From assembly GCA_023374025.1 (NCBI GenBank), contig SIJG01000050.1, positions 727,606-791,605 on the forward strand: 64,000 nt of DNA, in the 5' to 3' direction. Position numbers and translations under genes: made by a program. Of the stretch, positions 1 to 12,624 are shown piece after piece (positions within the stretch are counted from its first letter, which is position 1; each line of letters begins with the position of its first letter). The notes below the pieces were generated by a model. It was not told the DNA's origin. It ran no database searches and saw only the letters and a program-made list of their open reading frames with translations. The stretch is from Heterodera schachtii (taxonomy: Eukaryota > Nematoda > Chromadorea > Rhabditida > Heteroderidae).

Positions 1-159
1 ATTATTTTATTATCCGTTGTTGGCTTATTCATAAAAAGTTTTCAAAATCAAAATCAGATAAATTTCACACATTAAAATTTAGTGTGCTTTGAAAATTGAC
101 TAATTTAATAAAACTATTATTATGAATCTTAAAAAGTTGGAATTCTTCAAAAATGTCGT

Positions 160-500
160 AAGCGCAAGTTTTGAATGGTACCGGGTCGTTACTCAAAAAA
201 ACATCAAATGGAAAATTTTTGACCCAAAATTATTATAAACTTAGCCCAAAATGAATTAAATTTTATAATCTTTATATTATTCGTAGACCTAAATGTTTTC
301 TAATATCCTGAAAAATTTCAAAAAATTCATTAACCTTAAAAAAGTTATGACCTAAGAAGCTCAAAAAATCAAGTTTTCTTGAACATTTTTGGTCATAACT
401 TACTTTAAACTTAACGAAACTTTTTGAAATTTTGCATTATAATAAAAACAAGTAGGGCTTTCAAATGATTTCAAAAATTAAAAATTTAGTTGCTTTTCAT
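160..500. repeat. Foldback repeat, partial copy
   Basis: The segment contains the stretch 'catcaaatggaaaa' and arms built on 'aaaaagttatgacc' and 'ggtcataactt' in opposite orientation. The same text recurs at 58965-59400, where terminal inverted repeats are clear. It lies in the intron before the exon at 515. Confidence 0.5.
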
Positions 501-514
501 AATTTGAATTTTAG

Positions 515-639
515 CGGACGTTCCACATAATAGTGATGGCGAAATTCTTGAGCTCATGACCGCGCTTGGACTACAAGTGCGAAGGATACAACAAGAAGTT
601 GAAAGACTACGAAAATTTAGAAGATTTCATCGTGCATAA
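515..639 (+). CDS. Terminal exon of a gene entering from the left edge (partial)
   Basis: A splice acceptor (TTTTAG) precedes 515. From there one frame, entered with one base missing, stays open for 41 codons to TAA at 637-639. The peptide begins DVPHNSDGEILELM and ends in a basic, Leu/Arg-rich stretch (QQEVERLRKFRRFHRA) that would form an amphipathic helix or coiled coil. An AATAAA lies about 40 bases past the stop (676-681), as expected of a polyadenylation signal. The upstream exons lie outside the window. Most of the flanking intron at 160-500 is a foldback-type repeat. I do not recognise the family. The GC-richer, codon-like composition against very AT-rich surroundings supports coding, but a decayed exon cannot be excluded. 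Confidence 0.55.
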
Positions 640-810
640 CACTTAGTATTTTATACAATTGTTATTTGCTCAATTAATAAAAATGTATAATTTATTAACA
701 AATTAATATCTTTTAAAAATTTTGGGACGAAACGACGCGGGGACGAAATGCCAGCGCGCAGTATTTAAGCAGCAATTTAATTAAATTTTAACATATCCAT
801 AAATAATTAC

Positions 811-1428
811 TAGGGCTGGGAAATTTAGGTAAGAAAAATCGTGAAATAGTTATTTAAATAAGTACAAAAAAAGCTCAAAATACTTATTAAATAGGTACAA
901 AAATCTAGAAATAGGTTGAAAAATAGGTAAATAAAATTTTTTATTAACGATTTTTTAGTGGGAAAAAGCAAACAAAGAGTGAATTTTGGTTCTGTTTCTT
1001 TATAAACGAGTAATTTAAATATTTTTAATATTTTCTTAAAAAATATTGACATTTTAAATTAAAAATTTTGTAAATAAAAATAAATAAATACATAACTTTT
1101 TGGGGGATAAATTTTGAGAACATTTTACAATTCATAGGGGTGTTTTTTAAAAATGATTATTCGATTCTTAGGGGTATTTTTTTTTATTTTATTGCACTTT
1201 TGTTATGATTTTTTGAAAATCCTTAAAATAGGTAAAACAAAAATGCCGAAATAGGTATAAAAATAGGTACCTAGGTAATAGGTCGAAAAACTCCAAAATA
1301 GGTAAGTATAGGTATTATAAAAGTCATCGTAGAAGCCCAAAACCAAGCGGAAAATGCTTTTTTCTTGCTTATCTGTGCGTGTTAAATGCTCAAAAATTTT
1401 AGGTATTTACCTAACTTTCCCAGCCCTA
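811..1428. mobile_element. hAT-type MITE, 618 bp, with perfect 8-bp TSD
   Basis: Terminal inverted repeats TAGGGCTGGGAAA at 811 and its complement ending at 1428 are flanked by the 8-bp duplication ATAATTAC (803-810 and 1429-1436). The interior repeats 'aataggta' motifs and has no transposase frame. An 8-bp duplication with T/CAGGG ends is the hAT signature. Confidence 0.88.
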
Positions 1429-1436
1429 ATAATTAC

Positions 1437-3990
1437 GGAAATAAATTTATTACTACAACAAGTTTACTGAAATGTCATATCTGATAAAATAGTTTTTTAT
1501 GCCAAAGAGTATTGAGGTTTCACGCTGTCAAAATGTTTTGCGTCGAATTTCGCCCAGGCCAAAATAGTCAAAATGTCGCGAATTTAAAAATTGAGAAAAA
1601 GTCAAAAACTATATTTTTAATAATTTGAAAATACGAAGTTCATTAACAATTTATCAAAATCGCACAAAGAACAACAAAACACTAAAAACTGCAGAGAATC
1701 AACAAAATATTTCTAATTATTCGGAGGAATAACAAAAAAGGAGTAAAATGCTTTGAAATGAATAACAATTAAGTAACATGTAAAAGCTTTCAAATTTTGG
1801 GAAGTAAAAACGAAAATTTTCTTCAAAATTCAAAAAATATGCCAAACATTAATGACTCATTAATGATTTGGCATATTTTGGGTTTTTCTGCATATTTCAT
1901 GCATTTTGCCATTTTTTGTACATATTTTCAAATTTTTTGCATATTTTGCATTTTTCGTCAAATATTTTCCGATTGAAAATCTCTTAGAAAAAATTTTTTA
2001 GTATGCCTAAAATTAAATCCAAATCTGAATGGATGCGCGAGAGGGTCAACAGTGAGCTTCACTTTCCGAAAATCATGAGAAATTTTGACTTGCAATTACA
2101 AAAACAACCTTAAAATTTATGAGGAATAAAATTTTTTAAATTATTTTACACCCCTAATTTTTCAAGTTTTTTTGTGCATATTTTGCGATCTTTGTTCATA
2201 TTTGGCAATTTTATTTGCATATTTAGGTGCATGTTTTGGTCATTTTTCGTGCATATTTTTTGCAGCTTGCCCTGTTAATGAGATACATAATTTTTTTTAA
2301 AAGAAAAATTCTTGTCAAGAAAATAAATAAATAATTTTTGAGCATAAGTTTTATAAATTTTCCACTTAATATGGGGTGTACTAACAGCATCATTCTCAAT
2401 CCTAATAATATGCCATGAAAATCCATTTTTTTCCAAAATCAGCATGAAAAGGCACAAAAAAGCAAAACCAGCACAAAAAATTGGAAAAAAGCATAAAAAT
2501 TAAGGGATTAAAAATTGTAAAAAAAAAAAACGGTTTTTTCTCCCTGATTGCCGCTCAAATCTCTGAACATTTGCCAAATGTTAGGCCAATTCATTGTGTT
2601 GTCCAGGAATGATTTCTAGGTGCTAAAACTGCCAAAATTAGTACTTTTTAGGTTCTAAAAAACCCCCCAAAATAGGTGCTAAAAATTTTATTTACTACCC
2701 GATCGGGGTCCCCGACCCCCGACAATTTAAGTCCATCCCCCCCACCCCCGACAATTAAACCCCCACCCCGACGCCCAACATGTGTCCCACGATGGTCCCA
2801 GACCCTGACATTTTGCTCCCCGAGTGGTCGGGGAACAACCCTAGTTTAATATGACAAAATTTTATTCAAAAAGCAACCAAGTTAAGCTAAATCAGTATTA
2901 AGACACAATTTAAAATAAAAATTCTTGTCAAGAAAAAAAATAAATATTTTGGAGCTTAATTTTTGATAAAATTTCCCACTTCTTAAGGTTGTATATATCT
3001 GAAAATTTTCGGGTCGATTCTTAGGGATGTATTTTTCGTTTTTAATTTTTGTTAATAAAATATTGAAAATGCTAAAAAATTTACAAAACAACACAAAAAT
3101 AAAAATTTGTCCGAGAAAGGAGAACGGGAAAACAGACTCTTTTCCGATTTCCATAAAATAATTTTTGTTTATTATAGAAATGGCCCTTACAAATTAGGCC
3201 AAAAATTGGGGTTTTGCTGCCCGTGACGTTTTTTTTTTATTTTTCTTAACACACCGCTAATATTGAAAATTCACAATAGAAGTCGACAAGTTTTTCAACC
3301 GGGTTCGAGTACCGGGTCCTGAAACAATTAATTAAATATTTCACGAATTTTATTTTAGAATTATTTGAATAATTTTCTTATATTCAAAAGAAAATCAAAT
3401 AAAAAATTTTTAATTTTTCAATCATAAATAGTTATATTTGTTGATTTGTGAGGAATTTGAAAATTTTCAGAATTTGTAGTCCGGCGATGCCGAGAGGTGC
3501 CGCCGAGAAATTTGTTTTTTCAAGTTCAGGTAAGGTTTGTTAACAGAACCCCAAAATGGGCCATTTTATTTGGATTTTAGGTCCATATTTTAAAAATTTT
3601 ATGAGAAAATTGGGATGCTTGATGTCCAAAAACGCCGACGGGGATTATGGAAATTTTGGGTCCATTTTTTAAACAAAGCTAAAATTTAATAATAAAGTAG
3701 CAGTTTTCAAAAAAAAAATCTTTCTAACGGACCACACTATGTAAACGAATTAAACTAGAGTAAAGAACGAATGAATCCAAGAAAATGACCACAAGGCTGA
3801 TAAATAAGGCCTTTTTAATTTTTCGGATCCGTGTCTTGGAAAAGCCGGGTATGCGGGACCCGCCGGTCGAGTATCCGGACTCGTTAACCCTAATTTATAC
3901 GCACTTTTTGACTGACAGTTCGTGAGGGTCACTTATAAGCTACAACATTTGAATGTATTGACTATATATCTGCTGTTCATTTTTTACTAT
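1437..3990. other. Gene-poor, repeat-derived stretch
   Basis: I see no supported exon here. About 1843-2275 is a decayed copy of the 'gcatattttg' element that is intact at 41091-41654. A GC-rich patch of CCCCGACCCCCGAC type lies at 2695-2840. A degraded relative of the 'aggtgctaaaa' repeat lies at 2615-2690 and returns at 54314 and 63420. A GC-rich patch at 3820-3890 and short ORFs on the minus strand look repeat-derived. Confidence 0.5.
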
Positions 3991-4035
3991 TTTTATGTTT
4001 TATTATATTAAATTTATTTTTATTAGTTTTAATGC

Positions 4036-4645
4036 TAAAATCGTTTGTCCGTTCATTTGCCAACACTTTTCCCAGCAAATTGTGATCGGATGGGGGGCAA
4101 AAAAAACTCAAAAATTGTCCGATTTGTCCATTCCCATCCACCGGAAATGGCATTCCATCGGCCGTTTTGGCGATGATTGCGATGATTCGGCTTCCCATTT
4201 TCGCTTTTCCCCCTTTTTTCATCGCTTTTGCTCAATTTGCCAACGCTTTTCCCAGCGATCGGACAAAAATTGTGTTTAGGGAGTGTAAATGTGTGATGAT
4301 TTGGCCTTTTTCTGCTGCTTTTCCTATTTTCCGCCCCTTTTTGCCTGTCCATAAATAGGCAATGAAAGCCCAGCAAAAGCCACTCATTCTTCATTCATTT
4401 ACTGACAAATTGCTGTGTTAATGTATTGCTAGGAATTTAGGATTTTTGATGAATTTCAGATAAAACAAAAAAATTCAGCAATTCATATTTCTTCGTTCCA
4501 ATACGCCGCCGTTCAATCTACCGTAAACCAACCCAACTCCCATCTTCCATCACTCCGTTTGTTCGTTTCGCCAAAAAGTGAGAATTGTTAAAATTAAATG
4601 AAAATATTTCTGATTGATTCAGCACTCATTTCGTCAACCGTACTG
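4036..4645 (+). promoter_or_regulatory. Shared promoter/5'UTR block, copy 1
   Basis: About 600 bases here are nearly identical to 13266-13870 and more loosely related to 26715-27130. Each block lies just upstream of a secreted Cys-rich gene. The conserved parts are a TGGCAT hexamer (4148-4153; ATGCCA on the other strand, the published DOG-box motif of Globodera dorsal-gland effectors), a TATA-like CCATAAATAGG (4349-4359), and a probable 5'UTR intron with GTGAGAATTG donor at 4578 and TTCAG acceptor ending at 4622. Regulatory function is inferred from conservation and position. Confidence 0.6.
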
Positions 4646-4770
4646 ATCCGTCCCAATTGCTCCGTAATTTCACCAAAACGGTATAAAAAAATTTGGTAAA
4701 TCTATTTTTAATGAGTTTTGAATAAGTGCACTTCATTTCACGCACAAATTTTTGTTTCCTGCTTTTTGAG

Positions 4771-6339
4771 ATGGCTCAACTTGTCCACCTTTTCTTGTTG
4801 TTCGCCTCGGTGTTGGCACAGGAGCAACTTGTGTTTCCAAAAGTTCCCTATGAGCAAAAAGTGAAGAATATGTGCCCAATCCAGCAAGCTTGCAAGGGTG
4901 AAACTTTAATGAATTGTACTGAGGCTATTTGCTTCCGGGACCTTCGCAATGATTCTTCACTCTCGGCCACTGCTTGTTGCACTTCTGGATTCAAAATGAA
5001 ATGCTGTGCCAAAGTAATTTTTGTAGTTTAAAAATTCGTAAAAGAATTTTAATATGTTTTTTTAATTGCTTTACCATTTAGCTGAGCTCTGCCATTAAAT
5101 GGAAACCGAAGAAATTGGTAAGTGCAGTGTTAAAGTTAACTCTCATTTCTTTGTTTTGAATTTTTAATAAATTTCATTAGAAAATTTGTTTTTCTTAAAT
5201 TTTTTGTTTTTGTATTTTTTGGAAGAGAGGGGAAATGACAGTTTTAAGAAATGGGTACCCACCCTATTTTGGCAATTTTGAGAAATGCATCCGCACTTGC
5301 ACTGATCATCTTTTTAGAAATATGGCATAACAAAAAAAAAAAATGAGCAAACGGATAAATTAATTTTTATTATTATTTTTAATCAGCATTTTTTTAGGCC
5401 TGGCCCTGGCTTACAATTAGGCTAGTCCCAATCTTCATTTATAAAATTAAAAAAAAAATTGTACGTTTGCCTGTGTAATTGTTTCATTGAATGTTTAAAG
5501 GTGTTACAGAAAATTGAAATTTCATCCCAATATTTCAGGCTACTCTTCTCAAAAAAATGGACAAAAAAAAAGAATGCCAAAACGAGGAAAATTACTGTTT
5601 CTGTGACGTCACTAAGCATAACCAGGGAATGGGGATCGCAGGAGTTTGTTGCGGAGATGCCGACTGCAATTGTTGCCCTAAGGTAAAACGAAAAAAAAAA
5701 ACATTTACTTTCCAATATTAATTAAATTTCTTTAAAATAAATATTTTAAACACACTGTTTATTCCATGGCTTTAGGATGAATTCATGGAAAAGCTGCCGG
5801 TGGTATGAAATTAATTTTATGTATAATAAAGTTGATAAATTATTACTAAAGTTGAATGTAATGGCCAAGTACGACATGCATTGTGAAGGTCATTTTGTGT
5901 AGTAATGAAACCACTTTATTTTTTTTTTTTTCTGGCTGCTATCGCTGTTTCTGGTCGGAGGGGGCTAAAGACAACAACAACAGGACTATGGAGTGTTGCG
6001 ACCGAAAACAGGACTATGTCTGTTCAGGTTCAGATACTGAACAAGTATGCTTAGTTGTTGTTTTGTTTTTTTTACATATATAAAAAACAAATTAAGGAAC
6101 TGGTAAGCTTAAAGACACCGTCAATAATTTGAATTGTGGTTGTGCTTCGCATGGGTTGTTTATTGGCCAAAATAAATTTTTTATTCCCAATATAGCGAGT
6201 GAAACGCGAGAAAAACAAACGGGTTGGCATGTGCATGAGCAACGAAGTTAGTGTTGAGCATATTTGGAATCATTGGGATGAAGCCAAAACCGTCCGAACC
6301 ACAACAAGCTGTGAACATGCGGAAAGAATGTGGTTTTGG
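4771..6339 (+). CDS. Secreted Cys-rich protein, paralog 1 (3' end unresolved)
   Basis: Exons read as 4771-5013, 5082-5117, 5539-5682 and 5776-5802 (all phase 0), then about 5934-6044 (acceptor unclear) and 6196-6339. The start is the ATG opening a signal peptide (MAQLVHLFLLFASVLAQ); an in-frame ATG at 4726 would spoil it. The mature part has a CPIQQAC...CFRD...ACC...KCC cluster. Exon 3 has the pattern C-x5-YCFCD ... GVCCGDADCNCC, shared with exon 2 of the gene at 14002 (YCFCD ... GMCCG ... CRCC). Later exons carry more Cys (ECCDRK, GMCMSNE). It is probably an extracellular disulphide-rich effector-like protein; I recognise no named family. A hAT MITE sits 41 bp past the last sure exon. Possible 3' exons (8631-8684 and 8719 onward) are not certain. 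Confidence 0.68.
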
Positions 6340-6380
6340 GTAAGAATGTTTCTTGAAAGGAACATTTTTAAGTTGTGTAT

Positions 6381-7036
6381 CAGGGATGTGCCGAGCCAGA
6401 CAAAATCTGATTCCAATTAAATCGCCGATTCCGATTATGGCAAAAATCCGATACGGTTTTAAAACCGATTACGATTATGGCCCAAAATCCGATTAATTGC
6501 GATTCCGATTACGATTCCGATTTTTTTAATAATTTTTTCCCAAAATTTTATTCATAATCAAAATCATAAATTTTAAGATTGTGATGCAAAAATAAAAGTT
6601 TGTCCACATTCTCAGGCAATAAACGTTTTCTCAGATCTGTCACAATCAACCCAGCGGTGGAGATAATCCTTTTTGTATGAGCAACCCTTTTCCTTACAAA
6701 AAGCTACTCTTCCGGATAGTGTAAAATATTCCCAGATATTTGACATTTTTGCTAAATAACAAAAAACTTGATCATATCGGAGAGAATTAATCCGGCACTG
6801 CTTTGTGAGAAAAATTTAATTTCAGTCATTATGTTAAAATAAGATTAAAACATTCGTTTCAGAAAACAGTTTTTTCAAAATTCATTGGTATTCTCGCTAA
6901 AAAAATTCCTTCAAAAGGTCAATTCTTAGGGGTGTAATATCAAGGCAAAATCCGATTACGATTATCCGATTCCGATTATGGCCCAAAATCCGATTAATTG
7001 CGATTCCGATTACGATTCCGATTCGGCACATCCCTG
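6381..7036. mobile_element. hAT-type MITE, 656 bp, with perfect 8-bp TSD
   Basis: Ends CAGGGATGTGCCGA and its complement are flanked by TTGTGTAT on both sides (6373-6380, 7037-7044). Inside, the subrepeat 'gattccgattacgattccg' occurs near both ends. It lies just downstream of the exon ending at 6339. Confidence 0.9.
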
Positions 7037-7403
7037 TTGTGTATGTATGTTTGTTTCTCTCTCTCTCTTTCTCTAAAACATAGAAATTGCATAAAAATCA
7101 AAAGATTTGAAAGTGTCTTCGTTTGGGGCGCACCCCAAAATTTCTTCGCCGCCGAAATTAAAAGAAAATTTTCAAACAGAAATTACAAGAAAAAAAAAGT
7201 AAAAAAAATTTTTTTATAAGGAAATTTCAAGAAAAATTTATAAAATTTTAAATTTTTAAATATTTTTTTCTTGAAAAATTTCGAAGATTGAGAATTTGTA
7301 TTTCGGCTATTTGGCCCGGCCTAATTTCGGCCGGAGAAATTTCAGCTGCGCACTTGTCCTGTTCTGCTTTGTTTGTTGGGAGCATAACATTTTTATTTGA
7401 CTA

Positions 7404-7832
7404 CAGTCATGGTCATTTTTTTTATTCACTGAAGCAGTTAGAAATGAAAATCGGGAAAATTTTCGAAAAAAATTCCTAGGGGGTTGGAAAATTTTTTCTG
7501 AAGATTTTAAGTGGATCCATTAGAAAGAGCACAAAATTCTCTACCGATTTGCTTTTTGAATGATGCGTCAACGACTTAAACCCGCTGAGGCATGGGCACT
7601 TCAATTTTGATACTGATCAATTCTACTGTAAAATGTACTATTTCTTTAAGAAATACAGTACTTTTTGCTGATGTCGAAATTGAAATGCCCATGCCTCAGC
7701 GGGTATTAGTCGTATAGAATGGTGGTTTCTTGCATTTTGCTTCGGAGCTTTACTCAATTTGTGCATTTCCAACCGCTTCAGTGAAAATTTAATTTCAAAA
7801 AATAAATTATGCTAAACATATGACCATGACTG
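7404..7832. mobile_element. Tc1/mariner-type MITE with a nested hairpin
   Basis: The ends CAGTCATGGTCAT and ATGACCATGACTG are flanked by TA on both sides, as in Tc1/mariner elements. Inside, about 7579-7705 forms a second long inverted repeat (CCCGCTGAGGCATGGGCACT paired with its complement). There is no transposase. Confidence 0.75.
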
Positions 7833-9380
7833 TATGTGAGGGCGTATAAAAAAACAAATTTTTATTAGACTTTGGAGGAAAAACCTGACTCTAACGACAG
7901 AGAATCCCAACTTTTTTTTTTTTGGCTCATAATTTATTTTTGGGATTGAACTAAAATAGCAACAAATGAAAATTAAAATGAATAATTTATTAAGGTTGCG
8001 ACTGCGATGGTTGACCAGCATGACCAGCATGTTTGAATACAAAAAATTATTAAAATAATTATAAAGGACCCGGTCTACATTTGTATACACCCAACGATTT
8101 TTGCTCCATTTATCCTACCAAAAAAATTTAGAAAAATTTATGAAAATTTCCATTTATTTAATTGATCTTGAGCTTTTATGCAGTTTACTCTAGCCAATTT
8201 TTTTTCATTCTAATAGATTTTTCGAGTCGCTGAAGTGATCAAGAATCCTTCGACCCATTTCTAAATTTTGGGTCCGAAATTTGTATCGTTTTTGGGCAAT
8301 AACTTTGAAATATGAAGAACAATGAATTTTCAGCTGTCAGGGATTGGAAATGGATCAAAATGGATGCCAGATTGTAATTAGCGAGCCCGAAAATTAATTA
8401 ATTACAATTATTTAAGCGTTTTTGTTTTAAAAAGTTAAAAAAATGAGGGCATAAACTGCATAAGAGCCTTGAATTTGGACAAAATGGGTTTTACTATTGA
8501 ATAGCTAGCATGTAAAATTTTCGATTTTTTTTGGAGGAATAATTGAATTAAGCAAGAAAATATGCAATAAAAAAAAGAGAACAGGTAGTTCAAATGCACC
8601 ATTTTATTATTTTTAATTTTAGGAACGCCGAACCAACAACTCCGGAAGTGGTTTTCCATCATCTTCTGGTATTCCAATGCATTAGTTAATTTTGTTGATA
8701 ATTAATTTTCTTTAGCATTCCTGATGATTCTCATGGAAGCTCTGATCCTGGCCCCGATTTATTGAACTGATCGAACAATTGAAGAATGGAGATGGTGAGA
8801 GACATTTGTTCAAGGAATTAAATTTTTTTGATAAAACCTATTTCTAATTTTTATTATACCGTTAATCAGAAGCGTATCAAGTGGGGGAAGGGGCGATAGC
8901 AAGGATCCAATTTATTTTAATTTTAAAATTCCTCAAATTATGCAACACTATTTTTTTTGGCTCTAAATACATATAAAAAATTGCAAAATTGGGTTAAAAT
9001 TTATTGAAGAGAAAAAAAAGCTTTGTTGATCCGTAAAGTTTTTTTTTCTTGATACGGTCCTGATGCTTCTAAACTGTATGCTAATAATATTTTCATTTAA
9101 CATTACTTTTTAACGTGATGTTTCATATTTGGTATAATGTTAATCAATAAATTTATTTCATGATTTGTATAGATTTTCTGTTTCAGTTCTTTTTTATTTC
9201 CTTGGGAGAAGAAAAAAAGGCATGGCTCATTGTAGGCTTCCGTTTAATATTTGTATCATGGATGTCATTCTGAGGCCCCAAAAATTTTTCAGAAACAATT
9301 ATGATGGAAATGAAATTTTTGAAAAAAATTATAGAAAATTTCTAAATATTTTAATATTTTTAGAATGGTTTTGGGAAAGG
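7833..9380. other. Gene-poor stretch with a few exon-like fragments
   Basis: Three splice-bounded fragments could be the missing 3' exons of the gene at 4771. From 8219 a frame reads IFRVAEVIKNPSTHF then stop. 8631-8684 and 8719 onward join in phase to a Ser-rich linker and a hydrophobic tail ending in stop. None can be proven from sequence alone. The rest is AT-rich and featureless. Confidence 0.3.
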
Positions 9381-9388
9381 GACTAATT

Positions 9389-10083
9389 CAGAGCTTCGAT
9401 ATCTGAGGATTTTTCCTCATTTTGTGGTCTTTTAGAGGGCCAAAGAGGATTTTTTTGAAACTGAGAAATTTGAGGATTTTTGTGGTCTTTTGATAAAAAT
9501 GACAAAAACGCATGATGTTTTTTTGAAAATTTAGGTTTATTTGGCAAAATGTTCGAACTTTTTCTTCAGATCAAAACATTTTTCGAAAAATACTCATTTT
9601 GCAATAAATTTTAATTAATTTTCTGTTAACAAATCGTACACAAAATCCCAAATTTTTTCCGGCAGCGCCTATCGGCACTGCCGGACCCTCTCCTCCCAAT
9701 GTTCCTTAAAAGTTTTTTGAAAAACCGCGCAAACAAAAAAAGCAATTTAAAAGCAAAAATTAAAAAAAAATAAGAAATTGTCAATTTATTAAAAGAATAA
9801 AAATCGAATTTCTTTTTTTGAGGTTTTAAATGAGATTTGTTATAGATTTTTACCAAAAATTACCAATTTTGTGATTTTGTGCCAATTTTTTAAGAAAAAA
9901 TAGGTCCGGCGGCGCTGATAGGCGCCGTGATTGGTTCAAACGAAAAATATGACTCTTAATTGATTTTGTTTGCTTTTTTTAATGCTTTTTAAAAAATGAG
10001 GATTTTTTTGAGGTATTTTAGTGGCAAATGGGGATTTTTACGGCTGAAATGAGGATTTTCAAAATTTTGAGATCAAAGCTCTG
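9389..10083. mobile_element. hAT-type MITE, 695 bp, with perfect 8-bp TSD
   Basis: Ends CAGAGCTTCGAT and ATCAAAGCTCTG (complement CAGAGCTTTGAT) are flanked by GACTAATT (9381-9388, 10084-10091). The interior holds two copies of a GC-rich near-palindrome (around 9658 and 9904) that also occurs in other element families in this window. Confidence 0.85.
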
Positions 10084-10247
10084 GACTAATTACTTTGACA
10101 CCATTTTTTCGTCGTCCGCTTTTGAGGAAATTTTGAAAATTGAGAAACTTATTAACAGATTTTCCTATTACAACTATTTTGGGCCTATTTAAAAATGGAA
10201 AAAATTAAACGATGTATTTCCCTCATTGCATTAGATGGGAAAGGAAT

Positions 10248-10657
10248 CAAAGGCGTAGCCAGACCCTTGGCTTCGGGGGGGGGGGGGGGGGGCTGAAGTC
10301 AAAAATTCGATTCTTAGGGGTGTATTTTTCGTTTTTCAGTCGATATTTAGGGGTGTATTTTTCGTTTTTTGAAATCCCGAATTATGGGGTGTATTTTACA
10401 AAAATTTTCGCCGTTTTTCGCCAAAAATTACTATTTTTTGCCATTTTGGTCACCATTTTTCAAAAATATAGTAAAATGGGGGTCCGGCGGTGCCAATAGG
10501 CGCCGCCGGGAAATTTTTTTTGAGTATTTTAATGTAATTTTGTTAAGAAAATTGCTTAAAATTTCAAAAAATCTACTGAAAATTTTTACTTTTTTGGGTT
10601 TCGGGGGGGGGGGGGGGAGCTTTAGCCCCCTCAGCCCCCCCCCTGCCTACGCCCTTG
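10248..10657. mobile_element. hAT-type MITE, CAAGGGCGTAG family, copy 1 (410 bp)
   Basis: Ends CAAAGGCGTAG and CTACGCCCTTG are flanked by AAAGGAAT (10240-10247, 10658-10665). Next to the ends are G-runs and C-runs of about 10-17 bases. The interior repeats 'aggggtgtattttt' and holds the GC-rich palindrome at ~10484. Sister copies lie at 20776, 34886 (truncated), 47020 and 63684. Confidence 0.9.
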
Positions 10658-10691
10658 AAAGGAATGCGTTTTAATTTATAAGAATTTTCAG

Positions 10692-11378
10692 GCAAAATCC
10701 GTAAGGGTCACTTCGGCCGGGCGCAGCATGGCATCATCGAAAATATCGGCATCTGCTGGTGGTTAAATCAGGGTGCGGATCTGTTCTGATTTATCAGAAA
10801 TGTTCTGATTTCAGGATAGCGACCAAATTTTGTTCTGATTTTGTAAAATTCTTCAAAAATTGGTAATTTTATGGCGTAATGTCACTCAGATTCCAAAAAA
10901 ATTTTCCACGGCGGTGCCTGTCGGCACCGCCGGACCCTAAAAATCCTTTGTTTTCTTAAAAATTGGCTTGAACAATCACAAAATTTGGACAGTTTTTGGA
11001 CAAAATCTGTTAACAAAATACTCAAATTTTCAAAAAAATTTTCCGGCGGCGCCTATTGGCACCGCCGGACCCTCCCCCTCGCCCATTTCCCAAAAGTTTT
11101 TTGGAAAATGTGCCGCAAGAAAATGTTAATTTTTTGATCCCGAATGTGCTAAAATTTATGGATTGCCAATTTTCTCCAACAAAATTGTTGAAATCGATAA
11201 TGGGAGACGAAAAATATAATATTTGATACATTTTTGATCGAAAAATTGTAAAAAATAACTGATTTGAAGCAATTTTGCAAAATGTTCTGATTTTTTACCC
11301 CAAAATCTGATTTTTTTGGGCTTGATGTTCTGATTTTGAAAAATTTTCGATCCGCACCCTGGGTTAAATTGCAAATAA
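10692..11378 (+). pseudogene. Exon-like fragment split by a hAT MITE
   Basis: An acceptor (TTTTCAG) precedes 10692. From there a frame reads KIRKGHFGRAQHGI and on to WWLN, where a MITE (10769-11361) is inserted. After one copy of the target duplication is set aside, the frame ends three codons later at TAA (11376-11378). The GC content and codon pattern look coding and differ from the surroundings. I recognise no family, and no upstream exon is sure. Confidence 0.4.
10769..11361. mobile_element. hAT-type MITE, 593 bp, with perfect 8-bp TSD
   Basis: Ends CAGGGTGCGGATC and GATCCGCACCCTG are flanked by GGTTAAAT (10761-10768, 11362-11369). It holds two GC-rich palindromes of the CCGGCGGCGCC type (10912 and 11041). 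It interrupts an exon-like segment. Confidence 0.9.
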
Positions 11379-12624
11379 ATTGCAGATTTGTATTGCCTAG
11401 AAAACCTTATCACTAAGATTGTTTTTATGACATTTTGTACCCATTTCACACTAGTCTATGAATTTTTTGTCCAAAATTTCATAATAAAAAAAAATTTATT
11501 TACATTTCATATATAATTTCGTGGTTTTTTTTGTTGTATATATTTCACACATATTTCGGTTTTTTTACATAAATATTTTTCAAATTTTCTTACATAAAGA
11601 TCCCATCACTAATTATTAATAACATATACTCACATACATATAACAGCAAATTGTATCCATTCTTATATTTGTATGATGTGTAATAAAATGATAAAGAAAT
11701 TCATGACTCGACAAATATTAAATTATGTAAATAATTCAAAAAGCTAATTCATATTTGAATAATTTATTTTTTAAACTATAATGGTAGCCTAATTGAATTG
11801 CAACAAAAAATATTGTCGAACTTTTCTAATTTCCTATTTTTAATTTTAATAATATTTACCAAAAAATGTAAAAAATTATAAAAAAAAATATTGAAGATAT
11901 AATTCAAATACATACTTTCAAAAATGTGCTGTTGCAATTGGTATGGCGATATTCACAATCTGCCGATTTCCTGATTTTTTGAGAAATGTTGTGGATTTTT
12001 GTTTTTTTGGATAAAAATGGCAAATGAGGAGAATGATTTTTTAAGAATATTTAATGTACAAAGAAAGGTATTTGTGAATTTTTCAAAATTCTTCAGATTT
12101 TTTATGGATTTTAGCAAAACTAATTAAAATTTGTCTTTTTGGCCAAAATTTAATAAATTACAAATTTTTCTCAAGGTGGCTTCCATGGGCTCCAATGTTA
12201 ATAATTTCTTGAAACTGAACTCTAGAGGTACCATCTCAGAAATACGAATTTAATAATAAAAAAAAGTTTCAAGACTTTGTTTTTAATGAATAAAGAACGA
12301 AATGTATTTTTTAATTTTTAATTAAAAAAATATATCCTAGGAAATTAAATATGACAAGTTTTAATTAATCATAAACTATTGACCTAATTTAAAAAAAGCA
12401 TTTTGATATTTTCGACCGTGCTGGCGCATTTCTTAAAAACTGCCACAAATTCTTCTCAAAACTGACACCACCTAGTAACTTCAAAAATTCTTGAAAAAAT
12501 AGAAAAATATTTAAAGAAATTTGGATAAAACATCAAAGAAGTAAAAACAATTTTTTAATTAAGTGTAATAAAAATTTTTGACGCAAAATTTGTGAGAGAA
12601 AATTAATATAATTTTCCGGACCGG
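11379..12624. other. AT-rich stretch without a supported gene
   Basis: I see no exon with both a good splice context and an open coding-like frame. About 11930-12180 is an AT-rich 'tttttgatt' type repeat. Confidence 0.5.

Noticed and set aside
4053..4394. 113-aa minus-strand frame (and its copy at 13265-13609)
   Set aside because: It lies in the shared promoter block; conservation there is at DNA level, with a frameshift between the two copies.
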